Assembly: GCA_964484765.1 (NCBI GenBank)
Contig: CAZAGI010000008.1
Span: forward strand, 87,852-151,851
DNA from: DSVQ01 sp964484765
Lineage (GTDB): Bacteria; Planctomycetota; Planctomycetia; Planctomycetales; Planctomycetaceae
Length of the DNA stretch: 64,000 nucleotides
Direction of reading: 5' to 3'
Shown here piece after piece: positions 33,321 to 41,906 of this stretch. A program made the position numbers and the translations under genes. Under the pieces are notes generated by a model. That model searched no databases. It saw only the letters and a list, made by a program, of their open reading frames with translations, and was not told where the DNA came from. How positions within the stretch are numbered: the first letter of the stretch is position 1; the number at the start of each line of letters is the position of its first letter.

Positions 33321-35096
33321 ATGGGGTCGGTTCATTCACAGGGAATCCTCGCCCTGTTCCTCTGCGCGCTGGTGGTGGAAGCTACCGCGGCACCACCGGA
33401 AACCAACTCGCCGCGCGACTATCCGTGGCGTGAACAGGGTTATGAATGGAAACATCCGGCGGGGGACCTCGCGCCGTTTCCGCAGTATCCCACTGTGGCG
33501 ATGATTGATGATCCCGACGCCCCGGTCTGGGCGCATCTGCAGTTTCGACAACGCAAAGCTTTGGGCGATCTCGCGCGGCTGTATATGGCGCTTCATTCGA
33601 TTCCCAAGCTCGGAGAGATCACCGCCTATGATGATCGGACGTGGCAGTTCGGCTGGTTTCCCGATTACGTCGCGCTCACGGGAGATGCCGTGGTGCGTGA
33701 TTACTGCACCGCCTGGCGCGACAGCTTCAATCACAGCGTCCGCAACGAAGTCGGTCAGTTTTATCGCGGCTTTGTCCGCAGCGGCGACATCGACCATCAG
33801 AACGAAGACGTCATTCGGTTTCTGATTCGACTCCCGGTGATGGACCCGAAGGACCCGGAAAACAGTTACTGCATTCGGTCCCTCGCCCCGCTGCTGGGCA
33901 ACTGGCAACCTGGTACGCCGGCCTGGTACGACTACGACCGCCATCGGTGGCGCGGGTACTGGATGGGCAGCGAGCACGTCAAAGAAGACTTCAGCGACAA
34001 ACTCGAAGATCCCGGCCCTTTCAGTTGGCTTTGCCTGATCGCTTTGCAGGCCTACCAATCCACGGGCGAAAAGCGGTACCTCGCCCTTGTCGAAGACTTT
34101 TGCAGCAATCAGGCCAAAGACATCGCCGCGCGGGGGATCAAGAACCAGTTCCTCGGCGTCGCTGTCTATGGCGGCGCGTTCGGACAAGCCGATTTTTACG
34201 GTTCCACCTATGGCATCGGGCCCTGGAAAGGGGGCAGCTTTCGTCTGGGAGGCGGATTGACCGGGATCTATCTCGACTTGTTCCAGATCACCGGGAAGCA
34301 GGAGTATCTGACCGCAGCGCAGACTTTTCTCGATGAGATGATGCCCGACATGCTGTATCACACGCGGGCCATGTCCGCGTTGCCGCAGTTGGCCCAGTAT
34401 CGTCGCGTGACCGGTGACCCGCGCTATGATGCCACCGTGATGACATGGCTGGATCGCACGCGGGATCGGGCCGACAGTCTGCATATGATTACCGAGGCCT
34501 GCGATCCCAAGGATCGAAAGCTCGACTGGCTGCATGGCTGCGAGACCCGCACCAGCCCCAGTCCGATGACGTGGAGCCTCGCCGCCCTTATATCCGGAAA
34601 TGATGCTCACCGAAATCGTGCGATAGAACTGGCGATCGATCGAACGCGCGCGATCTACGCCGAGGAATCCCGGCCGTCGACTCGTGTGTCATCGGCGGGG
34701 GATTGGAACTGGTTCAGTTATCTCATGGCCTGGGAAGTCGCTGACGTGTTCTTTGCCACCACGGGGAAACAGTACGGCGGCTCAAACGAAAGCCTGGACC
34801 GCTACGAAGTCCGCTATTTCCGTCCGGAGGGAACACAGGGGTTGCCGGCGCACGTCGCGGCTCAGCACCTTCCGCAACCGGGCCGCATGCAGGAACGGAC
34901 GCTCCGCTTCTACAACGCCGGCGACGAACCCGCCGTGGTTCATGTGCGTCCGGAAAGCATTCACCCCGTGATGATTGCCGCCCTGCAGGGTCGCGATGCC
35001 GACAAAGCCCGGATTCAAGGAGCCGATGTCGTGGTGAAGATCCCCGCGCATCAGACCGTGCGGTTGGTGATCGCACTCAGTGACGTGCCCCGGTGA
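33321..35096 (+). CDS. Exported protein of unknown function, likely (alpha/alpha)6-barrel fold
   Basis: The 591-residue protein has a signal peptide (ILALFLCALVVEATA) and a repeating pattern of paired helices with aromatic/acidic loops (FGWFPDYVALTGD, FSWLCLIALQAYQSTGEKRYL, GGGLTGIYLDLFQITGKQEYLTAA, LAQYRRVTGDPRYDA), as in six-hairpin glycosidases and epimerases. A C-terminal beta domain follows. I cannot assign a specific family or catalytic residues. AGGAG 8 nt before the ATG supports the start. It borders the amide-catabolism island, and its stop is 4 bp from the convergent stop of a dimethylformamidase-like gene. A sugar-related role is an inference from the fold pattern only. Confidence 0.65.
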   Translation: MGSVHSQGILALFLCALVVEATAAPPETNSPRDYPWREQGYEWKHPAGDLAPFPQYPTVAMIDDPDAPVWAHLQFRQRKALGDLARLYMALHSIPKLGEITAYDDRTWQFGWFPDYVALTGDAVVRDYCTAWRDSFNHSVRNEVGQFYRGFVRSGDIDHQNEDVIRFLIRLPVMDPKDPENSYCIRSLAPLLGNWQPGTPAWYDYDRHRWRGYWMGSEHVKEDFSDKLEDPGPFSWLCLIALQAYQSTGEKRYLALVEDFCSNQAKDIAARGIKNQFLGVAVYGGAFGQADFYGSTYGIGPWKGGSFRLGGGLTGIYLDLFQITGKQEYLTAAQTFLDEMMPDMLYHTRAMSALPQLAQYRRVTGDPRYDATVMTWLDRTRDRADSLHMITEACDPKDRKLDWLHGCETRTSPSPMTWSLAALISGNDAHRNRAIELAIDRTRAIYAEESRPSTRVSSAGDWNWFSYLMAWEVADVFFATTGKQYGGSNESLDRYEVRYFRPEGTQGLPAHVAAQHLPQPGRMQERTLRFYNAGDEPAVVHVRPESIHPVMIAALQGRDADKARIQGADVVVKIPAHQTVRLVIALSDVPR

Positions 35097-35100
35097 CGGT

Positions 35101-36687
35101 TCACTGCAGAAACCGCCGGATCGCGTTTTCGGTCACCTGCGAGACGTGCTCATCCACTGGCAGGCTGCTGACCCAGTTGATGGAGCCGACGGAGATCACG
35201 CCGCCGTCTTTTGGGGTCTCGATGTGGACCAGTTCCGCGCCGCCGTCGTCGGGGTTGAGGCCTTTCGCCAGCAACCGTGTGTTCGCGGGTGAGCTCGGGG
35301 AAATCTTATCGGTCTCGTGTCCCGAGGCCCCACCGGGGCAACGGCGATGCAACGACTTCTTGCCGAACAGGTCGCCGTTTTTCAGGTCCGTTTTGTCGAA
35401 GATCCAGTGGCTGGCATCGACGACGCGGTACGGAGCACCAGTCATCACGCCCGTCGGTGTGAAGACCACGCCCACCAGATTGGCCTCCGATTCGTGACGC
35501 AACGCCAACCGGCTTTCCGCACCGACGCCGGCGAAATCCAAGCCTTTGATCTGGCCATTGTGGACAGTCATGCTCGAACCGTGAAACTCGACTTCGCAAT
35601 TGATCCCATTGCCGCCGAGGTACAGCAACCTGCCGCCGTCGTGGTAGACCCACTGTTTGACGCGGTCGTACATCGCGCGGGTCCAGTATTCGGGATGCAC
35701 GGCGGTAACCAAGGCCCGATACGCAGAGAGATCGAGCGTGCCATCGTCGAGCTGGGTTTCGGCATAGTAGTCGTACTGCAATCCCTGCCGTTCCAGCCAA
35801 CCAACGAGCCGCCATTCGGCCGGTGCGAGATGGCACGCCTGCCGGCCAACGATCGGATCCGTGATCTGTTCGTCAAAATCGATGTGATTGAATGGCTCGG
35901 GACGATCGAACGACAGCGGCACATACCGAGGCGTGTTCCAGGAGAGAAATTCGGCGTCGCGGTAGCGCTTCAGGTCAAACCGCGAATTGACGGTCGGCGT
36001 GGGAGGCAGTTCATCGGCATGGATGTAGTTGCTGCGGCCACCGAAACTGTTGTACGCATTCCAGGTGATGTTGCTCGCCAGCACGGCGAGCGGGGCTGTT
36101 GGTCGCGCCGGGGCGACAATCCACGGAAAGCTGAACTTCAGTCCGGACGGCGTACGGGCGCGGAAGTAGTACAAGCCGCTGCGTTCGGGGGCCGTCACAA
36201 ATTGTTTGTGCGTGGGGCTGGAGTAACCGACTTTGTTCCACTCGACACCGGTCTGCGTGTAGTCACCATCGGGCGTGATCTGCATCGTAGCCCGCGGGCC
36301 GTGTTCGTCGTGAGTTCCCAGGCCGCGCACGAGTTCCGGCGTCCAACCGTAGCGCCACAGTTCCAGGAAATATTGTTCGATCGCATGGACGCGAAATTCA
36401 CCGGCTTCGCCACTGCGGACCCACTTCGGCCAGACGTAACCACTCAGCCCGTCGCTCAGAAGTCGAAAATGATGCGGCGACAAATTCGGCAGCGAAACGC
36501 GACTCCGCTTGGCCCCGAATCCGGCTTTTTGCAAGGTGACGACATATTCGCCGGGCGGGAGTTCCGCATGCACCGAGCCAGTCGCGCGGGATCGCGCTTC
36601 CCACGATTCCCCGCGATCGTTGATGAACTCCAGGACCACATCGGCTAACGCCACGTACCGCTCGTCGCTGACATATCCAATAAGCAT
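35101..36687 (-). CDS. N,N-dimethylformamidase large-subunit-like protein, copy 1
   Basis: The 528-residue protein begins with a carboxypeptidase-regulatory-like beta domain (ADVVLEF...GSVHAELPPGEYVVTLQKAGFG). It continues with the catalytic-type region of dimethylformamidase beta subunits (NITWNAYNSFGGRSNYI, LSFDRPEPFNHI, EWRLVGWLERQGLQYDYY, ALVTAVHPEYWTRAMYD, GGRLLYLGGNGINCEVEF). DMFases hydrolyse N-substituted formamides with a mononuclear iron. The start at 36687 is set by alignment with the copy at 41907-43544 (both begin LIGYVSDERYVALAD). It is divergent from an MFS transporter across a perfect inverted repeat at 36776. No small subunit gene is near. The substrate may be another amide. 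Confidence 0.82.
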   Translation of the reverse strand: MLIGYVSDERYVALADVVLEFINDRGESWEARSRATGSVHAELPPGEYVVTLQKAGFGAKRSRVSLPNLSPHHFRLLSDGLSGYVWPKWVRSGEAGEFRVHAIEQYFLELWRYGWTPELVRGLGTHDEHGPRATMQITPDGDYTQTGVEWNKVGYSSPTHKQFVTAPERSGLYYFRARTPSGLKFSFPWIVAPARPTAPLAVLASNITWNAYNSFGGRSNYIHADELPPTPTVNSRFDLKRYRDAEFLSWNTPRYVPLSFDRPEPFNHIDFDEQITDPIVGRQACHLAPAEWRLVGWLERQGLQYDYYAETQLDDGTLDLSAYRALVTAVHPEYWTRAMYDRVKQWVYHDGGRLLYLGGNGINCEVEFHGSSMTVHNGQIKGLDFAGVGAESRLALRHESEANLVGVVFTPTGVMTGAPYRVVDASHWIFDKTDLKNGDLFGKKSLHRRCPGGASGHETDKISPSSPANTRLLAKGLNPDDGGAELVHIETPKDGGVISVGSINWVSSLPVDEHVSQVTENAIRRFLQ

Positions 36688-36775
36688 GAAAGGCAGGATC
36701 CTGATCAAGCGGACCGGCACACGGTGGAGATGTGCGGTCCATGCCGGGGTAGGTTTGTCGAGCGGCTGGATTCTC

Positions 36776-36799
36776 GCATTCATCGAGCTTGATGAATGC
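36776..36799. promoter_or_regulatory. Inverted repeat in the DMFase-like / MFS divergent promoter
   Basis: GCATTCATC (36776-36784) and GATGAATGC (36791-36799) form a perfect 9-bp inverted repeat with a 6-bp spacer, centred in the 207-bp gap between two divergent genes. The size and place fit an operator for a dimeric regulator controlling both directions. Confidence 0.5.
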
Positions 36800-36894
36800 T
36801 CTGCTTAGCGTAACAATCTGAATTGCCGCTCAGCCAGCGAAGACCGCCATGCGGTTCGTTGGACATTCGCACTCACGGTCCACAGGGGCGGAAC

Positions 36895-38250
36895 TTGGCG
36901 ATTACCTCAGTCCTTCCCGATGACACGGAAACCGAACGTGTCGAGTCCACACCGCCGACACGGGTTCGTTTTGCCGTCCTCGGCGTTCTGTGTCTGCTGT
37001 CGGGCATCCTATATCTCGACCGCATCTGCATCGCCAGCGCTATTGACTCCATCAAAAGCGATCTAAAACTCGACAACACGCAGGCCAGTTATTTCGCGAT
37101 GGCCTTCACGCTGGCCTACGGATTGTTTGAAGTTCCGACCGGCCGGTGGGGCGATCGGATCGGCGCACGGCGGGTGCTGACGCGCATTTCGCTCTGGTGG
37201 TCGGTCTTCACCGCACTCACCGGGGCCTGTACCACGTTGTGGTCGCTGATCGTGGTGCGGTTTCTCTTCGGCGCGGGGGAAGCTGGCGCCTTTCCCAATG
37301 TGGCCCGCGTGATGGCGAAGTGGTTCCCGGATGCCGAACGGGGTCGCGCTCAGGGGTTGTTGCTGGCGGCATCACAGATCGGTGGGGCGCTGGCTCCGTT
37401 CCTGGCTGCCGTGCTGATTCAGACGATCGGATGGCGCTGGACCTTCGCCGTGTTCGGTGGCGTCGGCACGATTTGGGCGGCGGGATTCTGGTGGTGGTTC
37501 CGTGATGAGCCGGCGATGCATCCCTCGGTGAATGATGCGGAAGTCGCCTACATCGGCGTGCATGCCAGTTCGGGGATGGTTCATACCGCCATTCCGTGGA
37601 AAGCTGTCGGACGCAATCCGAGCATCTGGTTTCTCGGCGCGATCATGGCGTTCGGATCCTTCAACAGTTACATCTATTTCACTTGGTTCCCTACATACTT
37701 AAAGGAGGCCCGTGGTATCGGACCCAAGGAAGCCGGATTGATGGCATCGATGGTGCTGGCTTTCGCTGCCACGGGAACATTTTGCGGTGGGCTGGTGCTG
37801 GACCGGGTGATTCTCGGGGGCGGAGTCGCCCGCCGACGAATGTTCGGCGGCGCCTGCTTTTTCGGTGCGGCCATAATGCTGGCGGCGGCTCTCTCGACAC
37901 GCAATCCCTGGCTCGCGGCGGGGTTCACCGCGCTGTCCTGCTTTGCGGCACAGGCTTCGCAACCGTTGTGGTGGACGTCGTCCATCGCCATCAGCGGTCG
38001 CCATGTTGGAGCGCTGTTCGGACTAATGAATTCGGTCGGCGTCTTCGGGGCGATGAGCTCGCAGTACCTCGTCGGTTACCTGGCCGACATGCTCGGCAAA
38101 CAAGGCTACACCGGCCGCGTCCAGTGGGACCCGATTTTCTACATTGATCTGGGTGTGCTGATGATCGCCGGATTGCTCTGGTCAACGTTCCTGTTTGTGC
38201 CCGTCGAACCCGCTCCCGCCGCTGCGGAACCAATTGATGCCGATCATTGA
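36895..38250 (+). CDS. MFS transporter, anion:cation symporter-like
   Basis: The 451-residue protein has about 12 membrane helices. It shows the MFS loop motif GRWGDRIGARRVLT between helices 2 and 3 and the phrases LDRICIASA, GAGEAGAFPNVARVMAKWFP and RGRAQGLLLAASQIGGALAP, which recall the ACS group (hexuronate, glucarate, phthalate-type organic anions). I chose a TTG at 36895, preceded by GGGGCGG; another TTG at 36823 would add 24 residues. It is followed by an amidohydrolase gene that starts 14 bp before its stop, so uptake and hydrolysis of a substrate are linked. It probably imports an organic acid. Confidence 0.85.
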   Translation: MAITSVLPDDTETERVESTPPTRVRFAVLGVLCLLSGILYLDRICIASAIDSIKSDLKLDNTQASYFAMAFTLAYGLFEVPTGRWGDRIGARRVLTRISLWWSVFTALTGACTTLWSLIVVRFLFGAGEAGAFPNVARVMAKWFPDAERGRAQGLLLAASQIGGALAPFLAAVLIQTIGWRWTFAVFGGVGTIWAAGFWWWFRDEPAMHPSVNDAEVAYIGVHASSGMVHTAIPWKAVGRNPSIWFLGAIMAFGSFNSYIYFTWFPTYLKEARGIGPKEAGLMASMVLAFAATGTFCGGLVLDRVILGGGVARRRMFGGACFFGAAIMLAAALSTRNPWLAAGFTALSCFAAQASQPLWWTSSIAISGRHVGALFGLMNSVGVFGAMSSQYLVGYLADMLGKQGYTGRVQWDPIFYIDLGVLMIAGLLWSTFLFVPVEPAPAAAEPIDADH

Positions 38251-39082
38251 TGTTCACAGCCATTACTGGCGCTATCCCGATCACTTCGGCGACGACTTCC
38301 GGAAACAGGCGAAACGGGCTCGCGCCGGCGTCGAGGTCGATCTCACCGTTCGGTTTGAAGATTACCAGCGGCAATCGGTTCCCGGCGTAAAGACCATCGT
38401 CTTCGGTGGGAAGGCGAAGCTCTCCGGCATGTGGGTCGACGATCGAGATGTGCAGGCCTACGTCGCCGCGCATCCCGACCAGCTCATCGGATTCCTCTCC
38501 GTCGATCCCACACAACCGGGCTGGGAAAACGAGCTGCGTGTCGGTCACCAGGAACTGGGCCTGCGCGGCATCAAGCTGCTGTCGATGTATGCCGGTTTCC
38601 GCCCCGACGACGAACGGCTCGATCCGTTGTGGCGGTATGCTGATCAGCATCGTCTGCCGGTGTTACTGCATACCGGGACGACGTTCATTTCGCAGGCCCC
38701 GCTGGAGTGCACGTTGCCGAGGCATCTCGACGCCGTGGCCACGCGCTTTCCGGAAGTGCGGATGATTCTCGCCCATCTCGGCCATCCCTACGAAGGGGAA
38801 TGCATCGCCGTGATTCGCAAGCATCCGCATGTGTACGCCGATATTTCCGCGCTGCATTACCGGCCGTTTCAGTTCTTTCACAGCCTGATGCTCGTCCAGG
38901 AATACGGCGTCTGGCACAAGCTGCTCTTCGGCACCGATTACCCCTTTACTACCGTGCAGGCCACGCTGGATGGACTGCGCAGCATGAACCGCATGGTGGA
39001 AGGGACGGGCTTCCCCCGGCTCAACGAAACCGCGATCGAAGCAATGATCCATCGCGACAGTTTGCCGTTGCTGGGATTGTGA
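38237..39082 (+). CDS. Amidohydrolase (amidohydrolase_2 family)
   Basis: The 281-residue protein has the metal-site landmarks IDVHSHYW (HxH at residues 7 and 9), LLHTGTTF, ILAHLGHPYEGE and LFGTDYPF. It is a clear paralogue of the protein at 8725-9615 and keeps the HxH that the other lacks. It overlaps the end of the MFS gene by 14 bp, and its stop shares one base with the start of the next gene (TGATG), so all three are translated in series. Family members hydrolyse lactones and amides or decarboxylate aromatic acids; a precise reaction cannot be given. Confidence 0.87.
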   Translation: MPIIDVHSHYWRYPDHFGDDFRKQAKRARAGVEVDLTVRFEDYQRQSVPGVKTIVFGGKAKLSGMWVDDRDVQAYVAAHPDQLIGFLSVDPTQPGWENELRVGHQELGLRGIKLLSMYAGFRPDDERLDPLWRYADQHRLPVLLHTGTTFISQAPLECTLPRHLDAVATRFPEVRMILAHLGHPYEGECIAVIRKHPHVYADISALHYRPFQFFHSLMLVQEYGVWHKLLFGTDYPFTTVQATLDGLRSMNRMVEGTGFPRLNETAIEAMIHRDSLPLLGL

Positions 39083-39870
39083 TGCAGGCTGAGGGATCCA
39101 TCATCGAACGGAGCTCCAACGTGTTGATCGACCATCCCACTGGAAACTACCGGTTTCTGCCGGGGATTGCCCCGTATTCCTGCGGCGTGGTTTCCAGTCC
39201 GGGATTTGAAATCGTCCAGGTGACATTCCAGCAACCGCCCGCATATCGCCTGGGCTTCGAGCAGATTGCTCAATGGCTGACGGCGAACGGTCGCCCCAAA
39301 ACAGCTTTGTGTGCCATCGCGCTGCGCTCGCCGCGACCCTTCACGTTTCCCGGCTTCGCCGAATTCAACGCCGAGTACGCGGAGATCCTCAAACGCTGGG
39401 GCGTCTTCGTCGAGGGTGTGAATCCCGTCGCAAGAACGAATGTCGCCCCTGTGGTTGGTCCGCCAAGCGAACCGGTCCTTTACGGATTCTCGTACACGCA
39501 GCCGTGTCCTGCGGATTGGCCCGCGACCTTTGTCGTCGCGGGGGCCGGGGAGCTTCCAGAAGGCGTACTGGAACGCGCGGGGATCGTCGCTTTGGGTGAT
39601 GTTTCCGCCTCAGGTGTGGCGACAAAAGCCCGATTCGTGATGGACCTGATGGAGAGTCGGCTGCACGGTCTCGGCGTCGACTGGCCGCAGGTAACCGTGG
39701 CGAATGTTTACACGACGCATTCCGTCACACCGCTGTTGCCTGAGATCCTACTGCACCGCATGGCCTCCGCCGCGATGCATGGCATCCATTGGCATTACAC
39801 ACAACCGCCGATCGAAGAGATCGAGTATGAAATGGATCTGCGTGGCACACGTGCGGAATTGCGGTTGTAG
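39082..39870 (+). CDS. RidA/YjgF-like protein (resembles the CnbZ-type aminomuconate deaminase group)
   Basis: The 262-residue protein contains NYRFLPGIAPYSCGVVSSPGFEIV at its start, then a RidA-like fold with GRPKTALCAIALRSPRPFTF, FNAEYAEILKRWG, and a conserved NPVARTNVAP segment holding the arginine that normally binds the carboxylate in RidA proteins. A second half (FVVAGAGELPEG, then VYTTHSVTPLLPEILL) extends it beyond single-domain RidA. I recall this pattern from 2-aminomuconate-type deaminases, which would fit removal of an amino group after hydrolysis, but this is from memory only. The ATG at 39082 overlaps the amidohydrolase stop by one base. Confidence 0.65.
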   Translation: MQAEGSIIERSSNVLIDHPTGNYRFLPGIAPYSCGVVSSPGFEIVQVTFQQPPAYRLGFEQIAQWLTANGRPKTALCAIALRSPRPFTFPGFAEFNAEYAEILKRWGVFVEGVNPVARTNVAPVVGPPSEPVLYGFSYTQPCPADWPATFVVAGAGELPEGVLERAGIVALGDVSASGVATKARFVMDLMESRLHGLGVDWPQVTVANVYTTHSVTPLLPEILLHRMASAAMHGIHWHYTQPPIEEIEYEMDLRGTRAELRL

Positions 39871-39879
39871 CAGCCGATT

Positions 39880-40656
39880 TCAAGTCGACGCCTGGCCGTG
39901 GAAGTCGATCATCGCTTTCGCCAGCGCATCGATTGCCGCAGAGACATACTTGCGGCCCAGCTCGGCGTTGCCCCGGTCGGGGCTGTCGGTATAGCCGTCG
40001 ATCTTCTGCCACAGCCCAGCGTGCTCTGCCCGGTAGGGACGAACAAACCCGCGGGGGTCGGTGGACTCGACAGCATCGCGATGCGGGCGCGGCTCGCAGA
40101 CCAGGTCCGGCCGCAGTGACAGCATCACGGACGATTCAAACGCGCCAGCGTGTCCCGGAAAGCGACAGCCGAGGTGGGCATCGAGCGCGATCAACACGTC
40201 CCAGGCGACCGTCCAGTACGAAGCTGCCGCCACACTCACGGGATGAACCAGAGCCAAATCACGGGCGACCAGTTGCAACAGCTCGTGATTCCCTCCGTGT
40301 CCGTTGACGAGAAAGAGTTTCTTGAAGCCGCTGGTGATCAGCGATTCCGCCAGCTCATGCGTCACGCGGTAATAGGTTTCCGTTCCCAGCGACATCGTAC
40401 CGCCAAACGGCAAGTGATGCTGGGACGACCCGAACGCCAGGGTGGGCGCCACGACGACGGGAATCGAGCTCGCGGCCAACGCCGCAGACTTTTGAGCGAG
40501 ATGTTCGACGGTGAACGTATCGGTTCCCACGGGAAGATGCGGGCCATGCTGTTCGATCGCCCCGAGCGGCCAGACCAGCAACGCCCCGTCACCCGCCGCA
40601 GCCCGGGCCTCGGTGCGCGTCATTTCTTCCAACAGCAAGTGCGTGGCCACGAACAT
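39880..40656 (-). CDS. Creatininase (creatinine amidohydrolase) family protein
   Basis: The 258-residue protein has the family motifs LLVWPLGAIEQHGPHLPVGTD (metal ligands Glu, His, Asp) and LVNGHGGNHELL, followed by a cross-strand His/Glu segment. The family includes creatininase, mycofactocin peptidase and pyrrolopyrimidine-type formamide hydrolases, all cyclic or formyl amide hydrolases. It is the last gene of the six-gene minus-strand run that starts with the MFS gene at 47041, 15 bp after the SelA-like gene, so it probably hydrolyses an amide intermediate of the same route. Its stop lies 9 bp from the convergent RidA-like stop. A start at 40623 is also possible. Confidence 0.85.
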   Translation of the reverse strand: MFVATHLLLEEMTRTEARAAAGDGALLVWPLGAIEQHGPHLPVGTDTFTVEHLAQKSAALAASSIPVVVAPTLAFGSSQHHLPFGGTMSLGTETYYRVTHELAESLITSGFKKLFLVNGHGGNHELLQLVARDLALVHPVSVAAASYWTVAWDVLIALDAHLGCRFPGHAGAFESSVMLSLRPDLVCEPRPHRDAVESTDPRGFVRPYRAEHAGLWQKIDGYTDSPDRGNAELGRKYVSAAIDALAKAMIDFHGQAST

Positions 40657-40671
40657 TCCTTACTTCGTTGA

Positions 40672-41853
40672 TCAGCCCAGAACGATTTCGCGGACGCGGT
40701 GGACAATCGCGCGGTCATCGCCGGGTTGCAAACCGAACGGGTGGATGACGACCGCCCCGCGTTCGAGTTCGCGCTCGCCCGGATGGATGGACGGCTTTCC
40801 GGTTTTGAGTGCACGGATGAAATCGTATCCCGTGAGACCGAGAACCTGTTGATCGACTGCGATCCGCGCGAGCGGAAACCCGTTACCCATGGTTTGAGCC
40901 GGGATGACTTCCGCCGAAAGTCCCGGCACGCCCTGAAGCTGCTCGCAGATTCCCGTCAACACCTGTAAGGCAGCCGTCTTCTCAGCAGCCAGGTCACGGT
41001 TCCAGTACAACCGCAGCGCCGTGAGCAGGCCGATGATTTCTTCCTTGCCGGCTTTGTAACCCCGGCCGATGCCCTGCCGCGGAATGAATGCCAACTCCTC
41101 CGGGTTCAGCAACGCGCGCGGGACGGTCCACACACTCGGCGTGAAGTCCATGTCGAGGTGCTGCCACGCGATCGCTGAGATGAGATCACGGCAACCACAC
41201 GCGAAGCCCGACGATTGCGGACCGCGGATGTATTTGCCGCCGCTGAAGCAGACGAGGTCACCCCCTTCGGCAACAAAACGCGTGAGATTCTTCGGCTCAT
41301 CGCACAACCCTGCGGCATCGACAACGACGGGGATGTCGTGTCGCCGGGCGACGGCCACCACTTGCGGTAACGTCAACCGTTCTTCGTTCCATGGCAGATA
41401 CAGAATCGCTGCCGTCTGGTCGTCGATCGCGGCGGCGATGTCTTCGGGGCGACAGGCTGTGTCGCTGCCGACTTCGACAATGTGCCCGCCCGCGGCCTCC
41501 ACGGCGTGGTCATAATGATTGCGATGCATCCGGGCCATGATGACACGGTTGCGGAGACCGTTCGTGTCGGGCAGACGGTCCATTTTCTGCGCGTCGAGAC
41601 GGGTGATGCACGCCGCGACCGACAGCACCAGCGCCGCCTGTGCGCCCGAGGTGACATACGCCGCCGGTGCGCCCGTCATCCCCGCGATGACCTTTCCCGC
41701 AGCGTGCTGCAACTCTTCCATGCAGACGAACTGACCGGCCGCCGCCCGCATGCTGTCGAGCACTTCGGGAGCCATCAGGCTGCCGCCGACACGGGTGAAC
41801 GTCCCCAGTGCGTTGATGATCGGGGTGACACCCAATTCTTCATAGACCGACAT
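40672..41853 (-). CDS. SelA-like PLP-dependent enzyme (fold type I)
   Basis: The 393-residue protein shows the SelA/ammonia-lyase pattern: VTPIINALGTFTRVGG, AYVTSGAQAALVLSVA, VVVDAAGL (Asp179 binds the pyridine nitrogen) and FSGGKYIRGPQSSG with the Schiff-base lysine at residue 207. Relatives include selenocysteine synthase and D-glucosaminate-6-phosphate ammonia-lyase. No selenium genes are near, so a beta-elimination or aldol-type reaction on an amino acid or amino sugar acid is more likely. GGGAG lies 8 nt before the ATG at 41853, so I prefer it to an upstream start at 41895. It is 15 bp from the creatininase gene. Confidence 0.83.
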   Translation of the reverse strand: MSVYEELGVTPIINALGTFTRVGGSLMAPEVLDSMRAAAGQFVCMEELQHAAGKVIAGMTGAPAAYVTSGAQAALVLSVAACITRLDAQKMDRLPDTNGLRNRVIMARMHRNHYDHAVEAAGGHIVEVGSDTACRPEDIAAAIDDQTAAILYLPWNEERLTLPQVVAVARRHDIPVVVDAAGLCDEPKNLTRFVAEGGDLVCFSGGKYIRGPQSSGFACGCRDLISAIAWQHLDMDFTPSVWTVPRALLNPEELAFIPRQGIGRGYKAGKEEIIGLLTALRLYWNRDLAAEKTAALQVLTGICEQLQGVPGLSAEVIPAQTMGNGFPLARIAVDQQVLGLTGYDFIRALKTGKPSIHPGERELERGAVVIHPFGLQPGDDRAIVHRVREIVLG

Positions 41854-41906
41854 TCGCTGAACTCCCGGAGTGGACCAGATCGTGCCCTGGTTCATAACCG
41901 ATTTGG

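Noticed and set aside
40672..41853. Selenocysteine synthase (SelA)
   Set aside because: No selB, selD or tRNA-Sec is visible, and the gene lies in a catabolic operon; a SelA-like ammonia-lyase or aldolase role is more likely.
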